A DNA stretch of 64,000 bases from UBA5972 sp964588725 (GTDB lineage: Bacteria > Pseudomonadota > Alphaproteobacteria > Rhodobacterales > Rhodobacteraceae), in contig CAZPQL010000002.1 in assembly GCA_964588725.1 (NCBI GenBank), forward strand, positions 1-64,000, written 5' to 3'. Numbering within the stretch: position 1 is the first letter of the stretch; each line of letters opens with the position of its first letter. The position numbers and the translations under genes were made by a program. Below the pieces are notes generated by a model. It saw only the letters and a list, made by a program, of their open reading frames with translations. It did no database searches and had not been told where the DNA came from. Shown in pieces: positions 25,116 through 34,026 of this stretch.

Positions 25116-27971
25116 CTACTCAGCCGCCTCAGAGTAACTGTCCATGGGTGGGCACGAACAAATCAGGTTCCTGTCCCCCCACGCGTTATCGACGCGGTTG
25201 ACCGGCGACCAATATTTATCGACACGAAATGCACCGGGTGGAAAGCACGCCTGTTCGCGCGAATAGGGCCGGTCCCAGTCGCCCACCAGGTCCTCCACTG
25301 TGTGTGGCGCGTTTTTCAAGGGATTATTGACCGGATCAATCCGCCCCTCTTCGATATCTGTGGCCTCGGCACAAATCGCCAACATGGCGTCGCAAAACCG
25401 GTCGAGTTCGGCTTTGGTTTCCGACTCGGTCGGCTCTACCATCAGGGTGCCGGAGACCGGGAAACTCATGGTTGGTGCGTGAAAACCACAATCGATCAAC
25501 CGTTTGGCGATGTCATCTACGGTAACGCCTGCCTGGTCCTTTAGCGGTCGCGTATCCAGTATACATTCATGCGCGACACGCCCGTTGGGGCCTTTGTACA
25601 GCACATCAAGCGACCCCTCTAATCGCTTGGCGATGTAATTGGCATTCAGGATTGCCACTTTGGTGGCCTGCGTCATCCCGGGTCCGCCCATCATCAGGCA
25701 ATAGGCCCAGGATACCGCCAAAACCGATGCTGACCCGAAATTCGCTCCTGAAACGGCCCCCTCGCCGGTCCCGACGCCGTCGGGATCGCCGGGCAGAAAT
25801 GGCACCAGATGTGCCTTGACGCCAATCGGTCCCATACCCGGGCCGCCGCCGCCGTGGGGAATGGCAAAAGTTTTATGCATGTTCAGATGGCTGACGTCCG
25901 AACCGATTTCGCCGGGTTTTGCCAGCCCGACCATGGCGTTCAGATTGGCGCCATCCATATAGACCTGACCGCCGTGTTGATGAGTGGCGTCGCAAATATC
26001 CTTGACGCTTTCCTCAAAAACGCCGTGGGTCGACGGATAGGTAATCATACAAGCCGCAAGATTATCTGAATGCAGTTCAGCCTTGGCACGGAAATCTTCC
26101 AGATCGATGTCGCCGTTGTCAGCCGATTTCACCGGTACAACTTTCATGCCCGCCATTTGCGCCGAGGCCGGATTGGTGCCGTGCGCGGAATTGGGGATCA
26201 GGCAGATGTTGCGGTGTCCTTCACCACGGGACCGGTGATAGGCAGCGATCGTCAACAGTCCGGCAAATTCCCCCTGCGCGCCCGAATTGGGCTGCATCGA
26301 AATGTGATCGTATCCGGTAATCTGACACAGTTTGATCGACAGATCGTCAATCATTTCTTTATAACCCAACGCCTGATCGGCGGGAACATACGGATGGATA
26401 AGCGAAAAACTGGCCCAACTCACGGTCATCATTTCCGCCGCTGAATTCAGCTTCATGGTGCACGACCCCAGCGGGATCATGGCACGGTCAAGCGCCAGAT
26501 CGCGATCCGCCAGTCGGCGCATGTACCGCGTCATTTCGCTTTCGGCGCGGTTCATATGGAACACCGGATGCGTAAGATAATCGGACGCGCGCAAAAGTCC
26601 GTCAGGAATGCGGTATTGGGGCGAAAAATTGTCGTCGGTACGATCAACCCCAAATGCGCGCCAAACCGCCTCGATCACTTCGGGGCGCGTGCGCTCGTCG
26701 ATTGAAATGCCGATGCGGGTTTTGCCGATCCGGCGCAGGTTGATCCCTTCATCCAGCGCCCGTTGCATGACCACATTTTGCAAAACACCCACGTCTACCG
26801 TGATGGTATCAAAGAAAAACTCCTGTTCGATCACCAGCCCGATACTTTCAAGCCCCTTGGCAAGACGCACGGTTTTTCGGTGAATGCGCTGGGCAATCGC
26901 CTTCAGGCCCTCGGGCCCGTGCATCACCGCATAAAACGACGCCATGACCGCCAGCAAGGCCTGCGCCGTGCATACGTTGCTGGTGGCTTTTTCGCGGCGG
27001 ATATGTTGCTCGCGCGTCTGCAACGCCAACCGGTAGGCACGGTTGCCGTGGCTGTCGATGGACACGCCGACGATGCGACCGGGCATCGCGCGTTTATACG
27101 CGTCTTTGGTGGCCATATAGGCGGCGTGCGGCCCGCCGTACCCCTGCGGGACACCAAAACGCTGCGTCGTGCCCACGGCGATATCAGCGCCCATGGCGCC
27201 GGGTTCTTTCAGAATGGTCAGCGCCAGCGGGTCGGCGGAAACGATACCGATGGCCTTGCTCGCATGCAGTTCTGCGATATGGTCGGTGAAATCGCGCAGG
27301 AAACCCATGGTGCCGGGGTATTGGAAAATGGCACCAAACACCTTTTGCGCGTCCAGATCTGAATCCGGGTTGCCGACAATAATTTCGATTCCTACGGGTG
27401 CGGCGCGGGTCTTCATCACCGCGATATTCTGCGGATGACATTTTTTGTCGACAAAAAATCCGGTGGCTTTGGATTTGGACACCCGACGCGCCATGGCCAT
27501 GGCCTCGGCGCAGGCCGTAGCTTCGTCAAGCAGCGACGCATTGGCGATTTCGAGACCCGTCAAATCGGAAATCATCGTCTGAAAATTCAACAGCGCTTCA
27601 AGCCGCCCCTGCGAAATTTCCGGCTGATAGGGCGTATATGCCGTGTACCACGCCGGGTTTTCCAGAATATTGCGTTGAATCGCCGGTGGTGTCACCGTGC
27701 CGTAATACCCCTGCCCGATCAGCGCCACGGTGCGCGCGTTTTTTTTTGCTACATTGCGCATATGAAACAAAACCTGCCGTTCGCTTTCGGCGCGCTGCCA
27801 TTCCAGCGGCGATTTCTGGCGAATACTGGCCGGTACAGTTTCATCGATCAAGGCATCAAGCGTCTTTGCACCTACCACCTTAAGCATCTCGTCCATTTCA
27901 TGGGGCGACGGCCCGATGTGACGCAAATTGGCGAAATCATACGGTAAATAGTCGATGGGGCTGTAGGTCAT
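25116..27971 (-). CDS. gcvP: Glycine dehydrogenase (decarboxylating), P protein
   Basis: A 951-residue PLP enzyme that decarboxylates glycine and passes the aminomethyl group to lipoyl-GcvH. It is the fused homodimeric form: the N-terminal half has YTPYQPEISQGRLEAL and the C-terminal half the cofactor lysine in LNMHKTFAIPHGGGGPGMGP. It is the last gene of the leftward gcvT-gcvH-gcvP operon under glycine riboswitch control. It is convergent with the DUF302 gene, with about 200 bases between that show no other gene. Confidence 0.97.
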   Translation of the reverse strand: MTYSPIDYLPYDFANLRHIGPSPHEMDEMLKVVGAKTLDALIDETVPASIRQKSPLEWQRAESERQVLFHMRNVAKKNARTVALIGQGYYGTVTPPAIQRNILENPAWYTAYTPYQPEISQGRLEALLNFQTMISDLTGLEIANASLLDEATACAEAMAMARRVSKSKATGFFVDKKCHPQNIAVMKTRAAPVGIEIIVGNPDSDLDAQKVFGAIFQYPGTMGFLRDFTDHIAELHASKAIGIVSADPLALTILKEPGAMGADIAVGTTQRFGVPQGYGGPHAAYMATKDAYKRAMPGRIVGVSIDSHGNRAYRLALQTREQHIRREKATSNVCTAQALLAVMASFYAVMHGPEGLKAIAQRIHRKTVRLAKGLESIGLVIEQEFFFDTITVDVGVLQNVVMQRALDEGINLRRIGKTRIGISIDERTRPEVIEAVWRAFGVDRTDDNFSPQYRIPDGLLRASDYLTHPVFHMNRAESEMTRYMRRLADRDLALDRAMIPLGSCTMKLNSAAEMMTVSWASFSLIHPYVPADQALGYKEMIDDLSIKLCQITGYDHISMQPNSGAQGEFAGLLTIAAYHRSRGEGHRNICLIPNSAHGTNPASAQMAGMKVVPVKSADNGDIDLEDFRAKAELHSDNLAACMITYPSTHGVFEESVKDICDATHQHGGQVYMDGANLNAMVGLAKPGEIGSDVSHLNMHKTFAIPHGGGGPGMGPIGVKAHLVPFLPGDPDGVGTGEGAVSGANFGSASVLAVSWAYCLMMGGPGMTQATKVAILNANYIAKRLEGSLDVLYKGPNGRVAHECILDTRPLKDQAGVTVDDIAKRLIDCGFHAPTMSFPVSGTLMVEPTESETKAELDRFCDAMLAICAEATDIEEGRIDPVNNPLKNAPHTVEDLVGDWDRPYSREQACFPPGAFRVDKYWSPVNRVDNAWGDRNLICSCPPMDSYSEAAE

Positions 27972-28028
27972 ACTGTGCTCCGATTAAAAGGGGAAGGCCC
28001 GCTGTGCGGGGTCGCGACGGGCGTTGGT

Positions 28029-28388
28029 TCAGGCAATCAGCTCGTTGTAGGCGTCTTCGTCCATCAGGCTGTCCAACTCGCCAACGTCGTTCAGTTTCAT
28101 TTTGAAAAACCATCCTGCGCCCAGCGGATCGCCGTTTACCAAAGTCGGATCTTCGACAATCGCGTCATTCACTGCCGTGATTTCGCCGTCCAGAGGCGCG
28201 GCAATATCCGATGCCGCTTTGACGCTTTCGATCACGCAAATGTCGTCACCCTTGGACACCTCTGCCCCCACTTCGGGCAACTCCACAAATACCAGATCGC
28301 CCAATTGCTCGCTGGCGTGCGCCGTAATTCCAACGGTGACAACATCGCCGTCGGCTGCCAGCCATTCGTGTTCTTCTGTAAATTTCAT
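28029..28388 (-). CDS. gcvH: Glycine cleavage system H protein
   Basis: A 119-residue lipoyl carrier that shuttles the aminomethyl group between the P, T and L proteins. The lipoylated lysine is Lys57 in the IESVKAASDI motif; the N-terminus FTEEHEWLAADGDVVTVGITAHA is typical, as is the later GWFFKMKLND. GGAGA precedes the ATG. It lies 18 bases after gcvT and 57 before gcvP on the same strand. Confidence 0.97.
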   Translation of the reverse strand: MKFTEEHEWLAADGDVVTVGITAHASEQLGDLVFVELPEVGAEVSKGDDICVIESVKAASDIAAPLDGEITAVNDAIVEDPTLVNGDPLGAGWFFKMKLNDVGELDSLMDEDAYNELIA

Positions 28389-28406
28389 GGTTTGTCTCCT
28401 GCGTTG

Positions 28407-29537
28407 CTATCGTTTGAATCCCGCCGGAGTGAACGGCATTTTCGTCACCCTTGCAGGCAGTCGCGCGCCCCGAATTTGGGCGTAAATCGTATTTCCAGCC
28501 TCTGCTTGCGCGCTGGTAACGTATCCCATCGACATCGGCGCCCCTATGGATGGACCAAAACCGCCAGACGTTATTTCACCAATCGGTGTGTCACTTTGCG
28601 CGCTCGCGAACAACTGTGCGCCCGCCCGCATCGGTGCGCGTCCTTCCGGCAGCAATCCCACGCGACGACGTTGCGCGCCGTGATCCATTTCATCCAATAT
28701 CCGCGATGCTCCGGGAAATCCACCGGCGCGCGCACCACCGTTGCGCCGGACCTTCTGGATGGCCCAGTTCAGCGACGCCTCGACCGGCGTTGTCGTGTCG
28801 TCAATGTCGTTTCCGTACAGACAAAGGCCCGCCTCCAGTCGCAGCGAGTCCCGCGCGCCAAGACCGATGGGTTCCACCCCGTCGATGGACAGCAGCGCCC
28901 TGGCGAACCCGACCGCTGATTTAGAGGGCACGGAAATCTCAAAGCCGTCCTCGCCCGTATAGCCCGAGCGGGAAATCCACGCCGAGATACCCAGAAGTTC
29001 CACGGTCACAACGTCCATGAACGTCATATCCGCAACGCGCGGTGACAGCTGCGACAAGGCTGCCTCGGCGCTTGGCCCCTGCAGCGCGATCAGCGCGCGA
29101 TCGGTGATCATTTCCAGCGTGCAACTGCCTTGCAAATGCGCCTGCATATGGGCAAAATCGGCATCCTTGCATCCTGCGTTCACCACCAGAAACAGATGAT
29201 CACCGCGATTGGCGATCATCAGGTCATCGAGAAGTCCACCCGCGTCGTTGGTAAAAAACCCATAGCGCTGCCGGTCTTGGCCCAAACCCAGAACATCCAC
29301 GGGAACAATTGATTCCAGTGCCAGTGCCGCGTCTGCCAAATCACCCGATTTGGGCCGCAATATCACCTGCCCCATGTGGCTGACATCGAACAATCCGGCA
29401 TGTGCCCGACACTGGAGGTGCTCTTTCAACACGCCGCTTTCGTATTGAACGGGCATCGAGTAGCCCGCGAATCCCACCATTTTTGCACCAAGTTCGTGGT
29501 GCAGACCGGTAAGCGGTGTCTCTTTCAAATCGTCCAA
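28407..29537 (-). CDS. gcvT: Aminomethyltransferase, T protein
   Basis: Tetrahydrofolate-dependent enzyme that releases ammonia and makes methylene-THF. It shows GFAGYSMPVQYESGVLKEH, LFDVSHMGQV, the GPSAEAALSQL region, SRSGYTGEDGFEISV and GLGARDSLRLEAGLCLYGNDID. I choose the TTG at 29537 (MDDLKETPLTGLH), preceded by AAAGGGGGGGG at good distance, giving 376 residues; the frame is open to another TTG at 29585 that has no ribosome-binding site. The eight-G tract directly before the start is unusual. The tandem glycine riboswitch lies upstream. Confidence 0.93.
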   Translation of the reverse strand: MDDLKETPLTGLHHELGAKMVGFAGYSMPVQYESGVLKEHLQCRAHAGLFDVSHMGQVILRPKSGDLADAALALESIVPVDVLGLGQDRQRYGFFTNDAGGLLDDLMIANRGDHLFLVVNAGCKDADFAHMQAHLQGSCTLEMITDRALIALQGPSAEAALSQLSPRVADMTFMDVVTVELLGISAWISRSGYTGEDGFEISVPSKSAVGFARALLSIDGVEPIGLGARDSLRLEAGLCLYGNDIDDTTTPVEASLNWAIQKVRRNGGARAGGFPGASRILDEMDHGAQRRRVGLLPEGRAPMRAGAQLFASAQSDTPIGEITSGGFGPSIGAPMSMGYVTSAQAEAGNTIYAQIRGARLPARVTKMPFTPAGFKR

Positions 29538-29604
29538 AGCCCCCCCCTTTGTGGCCAGTGGCCAATGCAGCACAATAATTGACAAAGGTGAAACCCGTGT
29601 CGCG

Positions 29605-29766
29605 CTGCCCCCTCTGTCCGTAGGCCTGAGATCGCTATCCCTTCGGCGTCCCGCACATTATCCGGGAACTCTCCAGAGTGTCGACAAAGATCGGTCCTTT
29701 GCGCCTGAGAGTTTCCGGGGCGGTTGCTCCTTCGGCACCGGGCCACGCCCGGATTCTCCCGATCCT
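29605..29766 (-). promoter_or_regulatory. Tandem glycine riboswitch
   Basis: On the minus strand two glycine aptamers follow each other. Aptamer 1 (about 29692-29764) has GGGAGAATCC, the conserved GCCGAAGGAGCAA and AAACTCTCAGGCGCAAAGGACC. Aptamer 2 (about 29608-29680) has CTGGAGAGTTCC, GCCGAAGGGATA and ATCTCAGGCCTACGGACAGAGG. Both match the gcvT-motif consensus and are joined by the short linker near 29680-29690, as is typical of cooperative tandem riboswitches. The gcvT start lies about 70 bases downstream. Glycine binding should turn the operon on. Confidence 0.95.
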
Positions 29767-29889
29767 GTTTGCGTACCGTAGTATACAGAAAATTACGATG
29801 CAACTGCCAAAACCAGAGTCTATCTCTGGGTATTGCCGGCGGACCTGTGATAGCAGAGTTGAAAATCGCCAAAATGACGAAGGACACCG

Positions 29890-30444
29890 ATGTCTGAGCA
29901 ATTTGTTTTTGGGTATGGCTCGCTGGTCAACTGCGCTACCCATACCTATACGCAGCCCCACAAGGCCCGTCTGCGTGGTTGGCGGCGTCAATGGGTGTCT
30001 TCGGTCAGCCACCACGTCACGTTCCTGAGTGTACGCTCTTGCGATCAAGACGCTATCGACGGTCTGATCGCCAATGTACCTGACAACGACTGGGCGGCGC
30101 TGGACCGGCGCGAAAGCGGGTACGCGCGGCAAATTCTTGATACCGCGATCATCAGTCATACACACCCCGACAGACCGCCCATCCAAATGTACAAAGCACG
30201 CGAACCGTTGAACGTACCCGCGCCGGACGCACCGCCGATTCTGCTGTCTTATCTGGACACAGTGATCGCCGGATTTCTGGAAATTTACGGAGAACCGGGG
30301 GTCGCGCGATTTTTTGCATCAACCGACGGCTGGGACGCACCAATTCTCCACGACCGCGCTGATCCGATCTACCCGCGAGCCGTCCCCCTGACAAAAGAGG
30401 TCGAAACTTTGGTGAACGAATTTTTGGGTAGCCTGCTGGCTTAG
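29890..30444 (+). CDS. Gamma-glutamylcyclotransferase-like protein
   Basis: A 184-residue protein with the GGCT/AIG2 beta-barrel fold: FVFGYGSLVN at the N-terminus (substrate-binding YGSL) and the catalytic glutamate in ALDRRESGYAR (Glu75). Family members cyclise gamma-glutamyl amines to 5-oxoproline, or act on glutathione (ChaC); the substrate here is not shown. It has an AAGGA ribosome-binding site, and its stop overlaps the stop of the convergent gltX by four bases. Confidence 0.8.
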   Translation: MSEQFVFGYGSLVNCATHTYTQPHKARLRGWRRQWVSSVSHHVTFLSVRSCDQDAIDGLIANVPDNDWAALDRRESGYARQILDTAIISHTHPDRPPIQMYKAREPLNVPAPDAPPILLSYLDTVIAGFLEIYGEPGVARFFASTDGWDAPILHDRADPIYPRAVPLTKEVETLVNEFLGSLLA

Positions 30445-31763
30445 CCGCGCGCCTTGATCACCTGCAACAGAGGCAGGAATGCATTCATATCCGGCCCGTC
30501 CGCACGGCCTGTCAATGCCTTGCGCAGTGGCATGAACAGGGCGCGGCCTGTGCGACCGGTGGCGTCCTTGACTGCTGCCGTCCACGATTTCCAACTGGTT
30601 TCATCCAGCGGTTTCTTTGGCAATATTTTCATGGCTTCAGCGACGAACGCGCGGTCTTCGTCTTCGATCAACGGTTCCGCACCTTTGGCGCACATTTGCC
30701 ACCATAGCGCCACGTCATCGCGCGTCGTGACATTGCCGCGTACAGCCATCCAGAAGGATTCTTTGATATCTTCGGGCACACCGGCCGCGATTAGTGTCTC
30801 GGACATCTCTTTCACCGCAAGCGTCCCGACATATTTTGCCGTCAAAGCACCCAAATCAGCCACGTCGAATTTTGTCGGGGCGGACCCAAAGGTGCCTAAG
30901 TCAAAATCTTTGACCAGTTCGTCCATCGTGTGGCACAGCTCAACGGGATGCGACGATCCGAGACGCGCCAAATGCGACAGCATCGCCATGGGCTCTATCC
31001 CCTGTGCGCGCAGATCGCGCAGGGCCAGCGTGCCCAGCCGCTTGGACAGCGATTCACCCTGCGGCCCGGTCAACAGAGAGTGGTGTGAAAACGTGGGCAG
31101 AGTACCGCCAAGCGCTGCGATAATCTGAATTTGCGTCGCTGTATTGGTGACGTGATCCGAGCCGCGCACTACATGGGTAATGCCAAAATCGATATCGTCA
31201 ACCACCGACGCGAGTGTATATAAATACTGCCCGTCACCGCGTATCAGCACAGGGTCTGACACGCTGGCGGCGTCGATTGAAATGTCGCCCAGAATACCGT
31301 CGGTCCATTCGATCCGCGTTTGATCCAGCTTGAAACGCCAGTGGCCGCTACGTGTGGTACGCAACCTGTCCTTTTCGGCCCCGGATAGGTTTAGCGCTGC
31401 ACGGTCGTAAACCGGCGGCAGGCCCATGTTGAGCTGTTTCTTGCGTTTGAGATCAAGCTCGGTCGGTGTTTCAAAACATTCATAAAGCCGCCCTGACGCA
31501 CGCAGATGGTCGGATTCGCCGTCGTAACGATAAAGCCGCGAAGATTGCGTTTCAACGCGGTCCCAGTGCAGCCCAAGCCACCTCAGGTCTTCCTTGATCG
31601 CGTCCGCAAACGCGGCGGTCGAACGTGTTGGATCGGTATCGTCGAGCCGCAACACGAATGTGCCGTTACCTTGGCGTGCAATGAGATAATTCATCAGTGC
31701 CGTACGCAGATTTCCGACGTGGATGTATCCGGTCGGCGAAGGCGCAAATCGTGTGACGGTCAT
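30441..31763 (-). CDS. gltX: Glutamyl-tRNA synthetase (short, second-type GltX)
   Basis: Class I synthetase, 440 residues. The HIGH motif reads FAPSPTGYIHVGNLRTAL (HVGN at residues 15-18) and the KMSKS motif GESLSKRLG. The shorter length and divergent anticodon region fit the second GltX found in many alphaproteobacteria, where duplicated enzymes may differ in specificity for tRNA-Glu and tRNA-Gln. The ATG is at 31763; the upstream 230 bases hold hairpins and possibly a small RNA. Which GltX type this is cannot be settled from one copy. Confidence 0.92.
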   Translation of the reverse strand: MTVTRFAPSPTGYIHVGNLRTALMNYLIARQGNGTFVLRLDDTDPTRSTAAFADAIKEDLRWLGLHWDRVETQSSRLYRYDGESDHLRASGRLYECFETPTELDLKRKKQLNMGLPPVYDRAALNLSGAEKDRLRTTRSGHWRFKLDQTRIEWTDGILGDISIDAASVSDPVLIRGDGQYLYTLASVVDDIDFGITHVVRGSDHVTNTATQIQIIAALGGTLPTFSHHSLLTGPQGESLSKRLGTLALRDLRAQGIEPMAMLSHLARLGSSHPVELCHTMDELVKDFDLGTFGSAPTKFDVADLGALTAKYVGTLAVKEMSETLIAAGVPEDIKESFWMAVRGNVTTRDDVALWWQMCAKGAEPLIEDEDRAFVAEAMKILPKKPLDETSWKSWTAAVKDATGRTGRALFMPLRKALTGRADGPDMNAFLPLLQVIKARG

Positions 31764-31842
31764 CGTGTAAATCCCAAGGAACGGCGGCTATGTCTGTCTG
31801 TTACACGCAAGCCCAATGATTGCCAATAACGGGGTCAAATGA

Positions 31843-31993
31843 ATGTTGCGACACCGGATCGTTCCCGCCCCGCATTTAAGCATTTGGAAAGGAATCGGGT
31901 CTAAACAAGGCCTGTCCCGTACCCGCGGGGCCTGCTTGCACCCCTCAGACCTCCAGTCTGAACATTTGCGCCCTGCCCTTTTTGGGCGGGGCG
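31843..31993 (+). ncRNA. Structured intergenic region, possible small RNA
   Basis: The 233-bp gap between gltX and the FAD oxidase gene has no coding sign but folds: CAGAC-CTCCA-GTCTG at 31946-31960, and a ten-pair hairpin CGCCCTGCCC-TTTTT-GGGCGGGGCG at 31969-31993 followed on the plus strand by TATTTAATT. On the minus strand the same hairpin lies three bases past the FAD oxidase stop and may simply end that transcript. A plus-strand small RNA is one reading; it is weak. Confidence 0.25.
31969..31993 (-). terminator. Ten-pair hairpin after the FAD oxidase gene
   Basis: CGCCCTGCCC pairs with GGGCGGGGCG around a five-T loop, directly past the stop of the leftward FAD oxidase gene. On the minus strand no U-tract follows, so it may be a Rho-assisted or stability element. 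Confidence 0.5.
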
Positions 31994-31996
31994 TAT

Positions 31997-33421
31997 TTAA
32001 TTGGGTTCTGATCCAAATATGGCGCCGGGGTTCATGATGCCGCGCGGGTCTATTGCCGCTTTGATAGACCGCATAGCCTTGATTTTGGTTGGATCACTGT
32101 AACGGTTCAGGTCGCCGGTTTTCAGACGGCCAATACCGTGTTCTGCCGATATCGACCCTTCCAGTTCGTGAACCAGCTCGTACACGGTTTCCTTAATCGT
32201 GTCGCGCAAACCATCGTAGTCACGACGCGCCCGACCGGTTTCGGGAAAAACATTGTAGTGCAGGTTACCGTCTCCCAGATGCCCGAAGCAGTTGATCCGA
32301 AATGGAGCGAGGCCCAGCAAAGCTTTGTCTGCGCGGGCAATAAACTCTGGAATCCGGCCTACGGGCACCGAAATATCGTGCGAATAAATCGACCCGATCT
32401 TACGGTTGGCCTCGGGTATCGATTCGCGCACCTGCCAAAACGCGTCGCGCTGCGATTCCGATTGCGAGATCAGCGCGTCCATGACCAGCCCGCTTTGATG
32501 CGCCGCGGCCAATACCGATTCAATCCGCGCGCTCAGCGCAATTTCGTCGTCACCTCCTGCGTCGATTAGCACGCTCCACGCCGGATCAAGCGCAAAAGGA
32601 AGCCGAAGCGCGGCCTGTGTCTCGCGTAAGAATTCAAATCCCCTGCCACTGATCAGTTCAAATGCATAAATAGAATCGCCGATGGCGTCTTTGCAAAGAC
32701 CTAACAGCGCGACAGCCTGCGTCGGATCCGGCACCTGAACAAAAGCCGAAATACTGTGTTTCGGAGGTGCGACCAACCTCAGCGAAGCGCCGGTAATCAC
32801 ACCTAACGTGCCCTCAGAGCCTATCAACAAGTCGCGCAGATCGTATCCCGTATTGTCTTTATGCAGCCGACTCAGACCGTTCAATATCGATCCGTCGGGC
32901 ATCACCGCCTCGACCCCCAGACACAGATCGCGCGCCGACCCGTAGCGCAGCACCTGAATGCCCCCTGCATTTGTGGCCAGATTGCCGCCGATCTGACAGC
33001 TGCCCTCGGACGCCAACGACAGTGCAAACAACCGGCCCGCTTTTTGTGCAGCACCCCGCACATCCGCCAGCAACACACCTGCGTCCACAGTCAAAACGTC
33101 GTCGTCAAGTGACAGGCCACGCACAGAATTCATCCGTTCAAGCGACAGTATCACCGGCGTCGGTCCGGACTCGCAGACCTGCCCGCCAACGAGACCCGTA
33201 CCACCCCCGTAAGGCACAACCCCGACACGCGCCTCAAAACAGTGCTGCACAATGGTCGCCACGTCGTTGGTCGTGGTCGGTGCCAAAATCACACCCGCCT
33301 GCCCCTTCATACGCCCACGCGGTTCCTGCAGGTAACGTGGCACAGCGGGTCTGAAAACGTCTGGAGCCAAAGCAGCGCGCAAAGGCCCCAGCAGTGCTTC
33401 AGATACCGAATTCAACCCCAT
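31997..33421 (-). CDS. FAD-linked 2-hydroxyacid oxidase/dehydrogenase (GlcD/D2HGDH type)
   Basis: A 474-residue flavoprotein with the PCMH-type FAD-binding domain (VVPYGGGTGLVGGQ, then GGNLATNAGGIQVLRYGSARDLCLGVEAV and DLLIGSEGTLGVITGASLRL) and the C-terminal oxidase domain ending with NCFGHLGDGNLHYNVFP and the SAEHGIG active-site histidine block. Relatives oxidise D-lactate, glycolate or D-2-hydroxyglutarate. The substrate is not readable from sequence. It is 14 bases downstream of the GNAT gene on the same strand. Confidence 0.88.
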   Translation of the reverse strand: MGLNSVSEALLGPLRAALAPDVFRPAVPRYLQEPRGRMKGQAGVILAPTTTNDVATIVQHCFEARVGVVPYGGGTGLVGGQVCESGPTPVILSLERMNSVRGLSLDDDVLTVDAGVLLADVRGAAQKAGRLFALSLASEGSCQIGGNLATNAGGIQVLRYGSARDLCLGVEAVMPDGSILNGLSRLHKDNTGYDLRDLLIGSEGTLGVITGASLRLVAPPKHSISAFVQVPDPTQAVALLGLCKDAIGDSIYAFELISGRGFEFLRETQAALRLPFALDPAWSVLIDAGGDDEIALSARIESVLAAAHQSGLVMDALISQSESQRDAFWQVRESIPEANRKIGSIYSHDISVPVGRIPEFIARADKALLGLAPFRINCFGHLGDGNLHYNVFPETGRARRDYDGLRDTIKETVYELVHELEGSISAEHGIGRLKTGDLNRYSDPTKIKAMRSIKAAIDPRGIMNPGAIFGSEPN

Positions 33422-33435
33422 ATCAGGTTCCGCCT

Positions 33436-34026
33436 TCAGGACAACGCATCCGACTTACCGCGCCGGTCAACGCGCAGGTTGGCATAGAGCACATGGTTGC
33501 GCCACCGCCCGCCGATTTGCAAATAGGACTGCGCCACGCCCTCGTATTTGAAACCGGTTTTTTCCAGCACCCCGCGCGACGCTTGATTGTCGGCCAGACA
33601 GCCGGCTTGCACACGGCTGAGGTCAAGATCGTGAAACGCGTAATGCACCACCGCATTGACCGCCTCGCGCATGTAGCCCTGGCGCGCGAATGCCTGCCCG
33701 ATCCAATACCCCAGCGTGCCAGATTGCGACGGTCCGCGCTGAATATTATCCAGCGTTATCGCGCCCAGTATCTGGTTATCGCTACGGCGCAGCAAAAACA
33801 GTGGCACGCCCGACCCGTTTTCGACCGCACGCTGGGCTGCAAAGACCCGCGTGGAAAATGCTTTGCGGGACAGGTGGTCGGCGGTCCAGAGCGGCTCCCA
33901 CGGTTGCAGAAAATCAGCACCGACCCGACGCTGCGCGGCCCAGGCCAAATGGTCTGAATTCTTGGGCAGGCGCAACGTCATGCGCTCTGTTTCAATGGAC
34001 ACGGACTTGCGTCGACCGAAGATCAT
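33436..34026 (-). CDS. GNAT N-acetyltransferase (RimJ/RimL type)
   Basis: A 196-residue GNAT protein: SIETERMTLRLP start, a central LGYWIGQAFARQGYMREAVNAVV (acetyl-CoA binding, QGYMREA as the R/QxxGxG/A variant) and the late LEKTGFKYEGVAQSYLQIGGRWRNHVLYANL. This is the RimJ pattern, whose members acetylate ribosomal protein N-termini or other substrates. Its start overlaps the stop of the M16 peptidase gene by four bases (ATGA), so the two are translationally coupled. The same order is common in roseobacters. Confidence 0.88.
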   Translation of the reverse strand: MIFGRRKSVSIETERMTLRLPKNSDHLAWAAQRRVGADFLQPWEPLWTADHLSRKAFSTRVFAAQRAVENGSGVPLFLLRRSDNQILGAITLDNIQRGPSQSGTLGYWIGQAFARQGYMREAVNAVVHYAFHDLDLSRVQAGCLADNQASRGVLEKTGFKYEGVAQSYLQIGGRWRNHVLYANLRVDRRGKSDALS

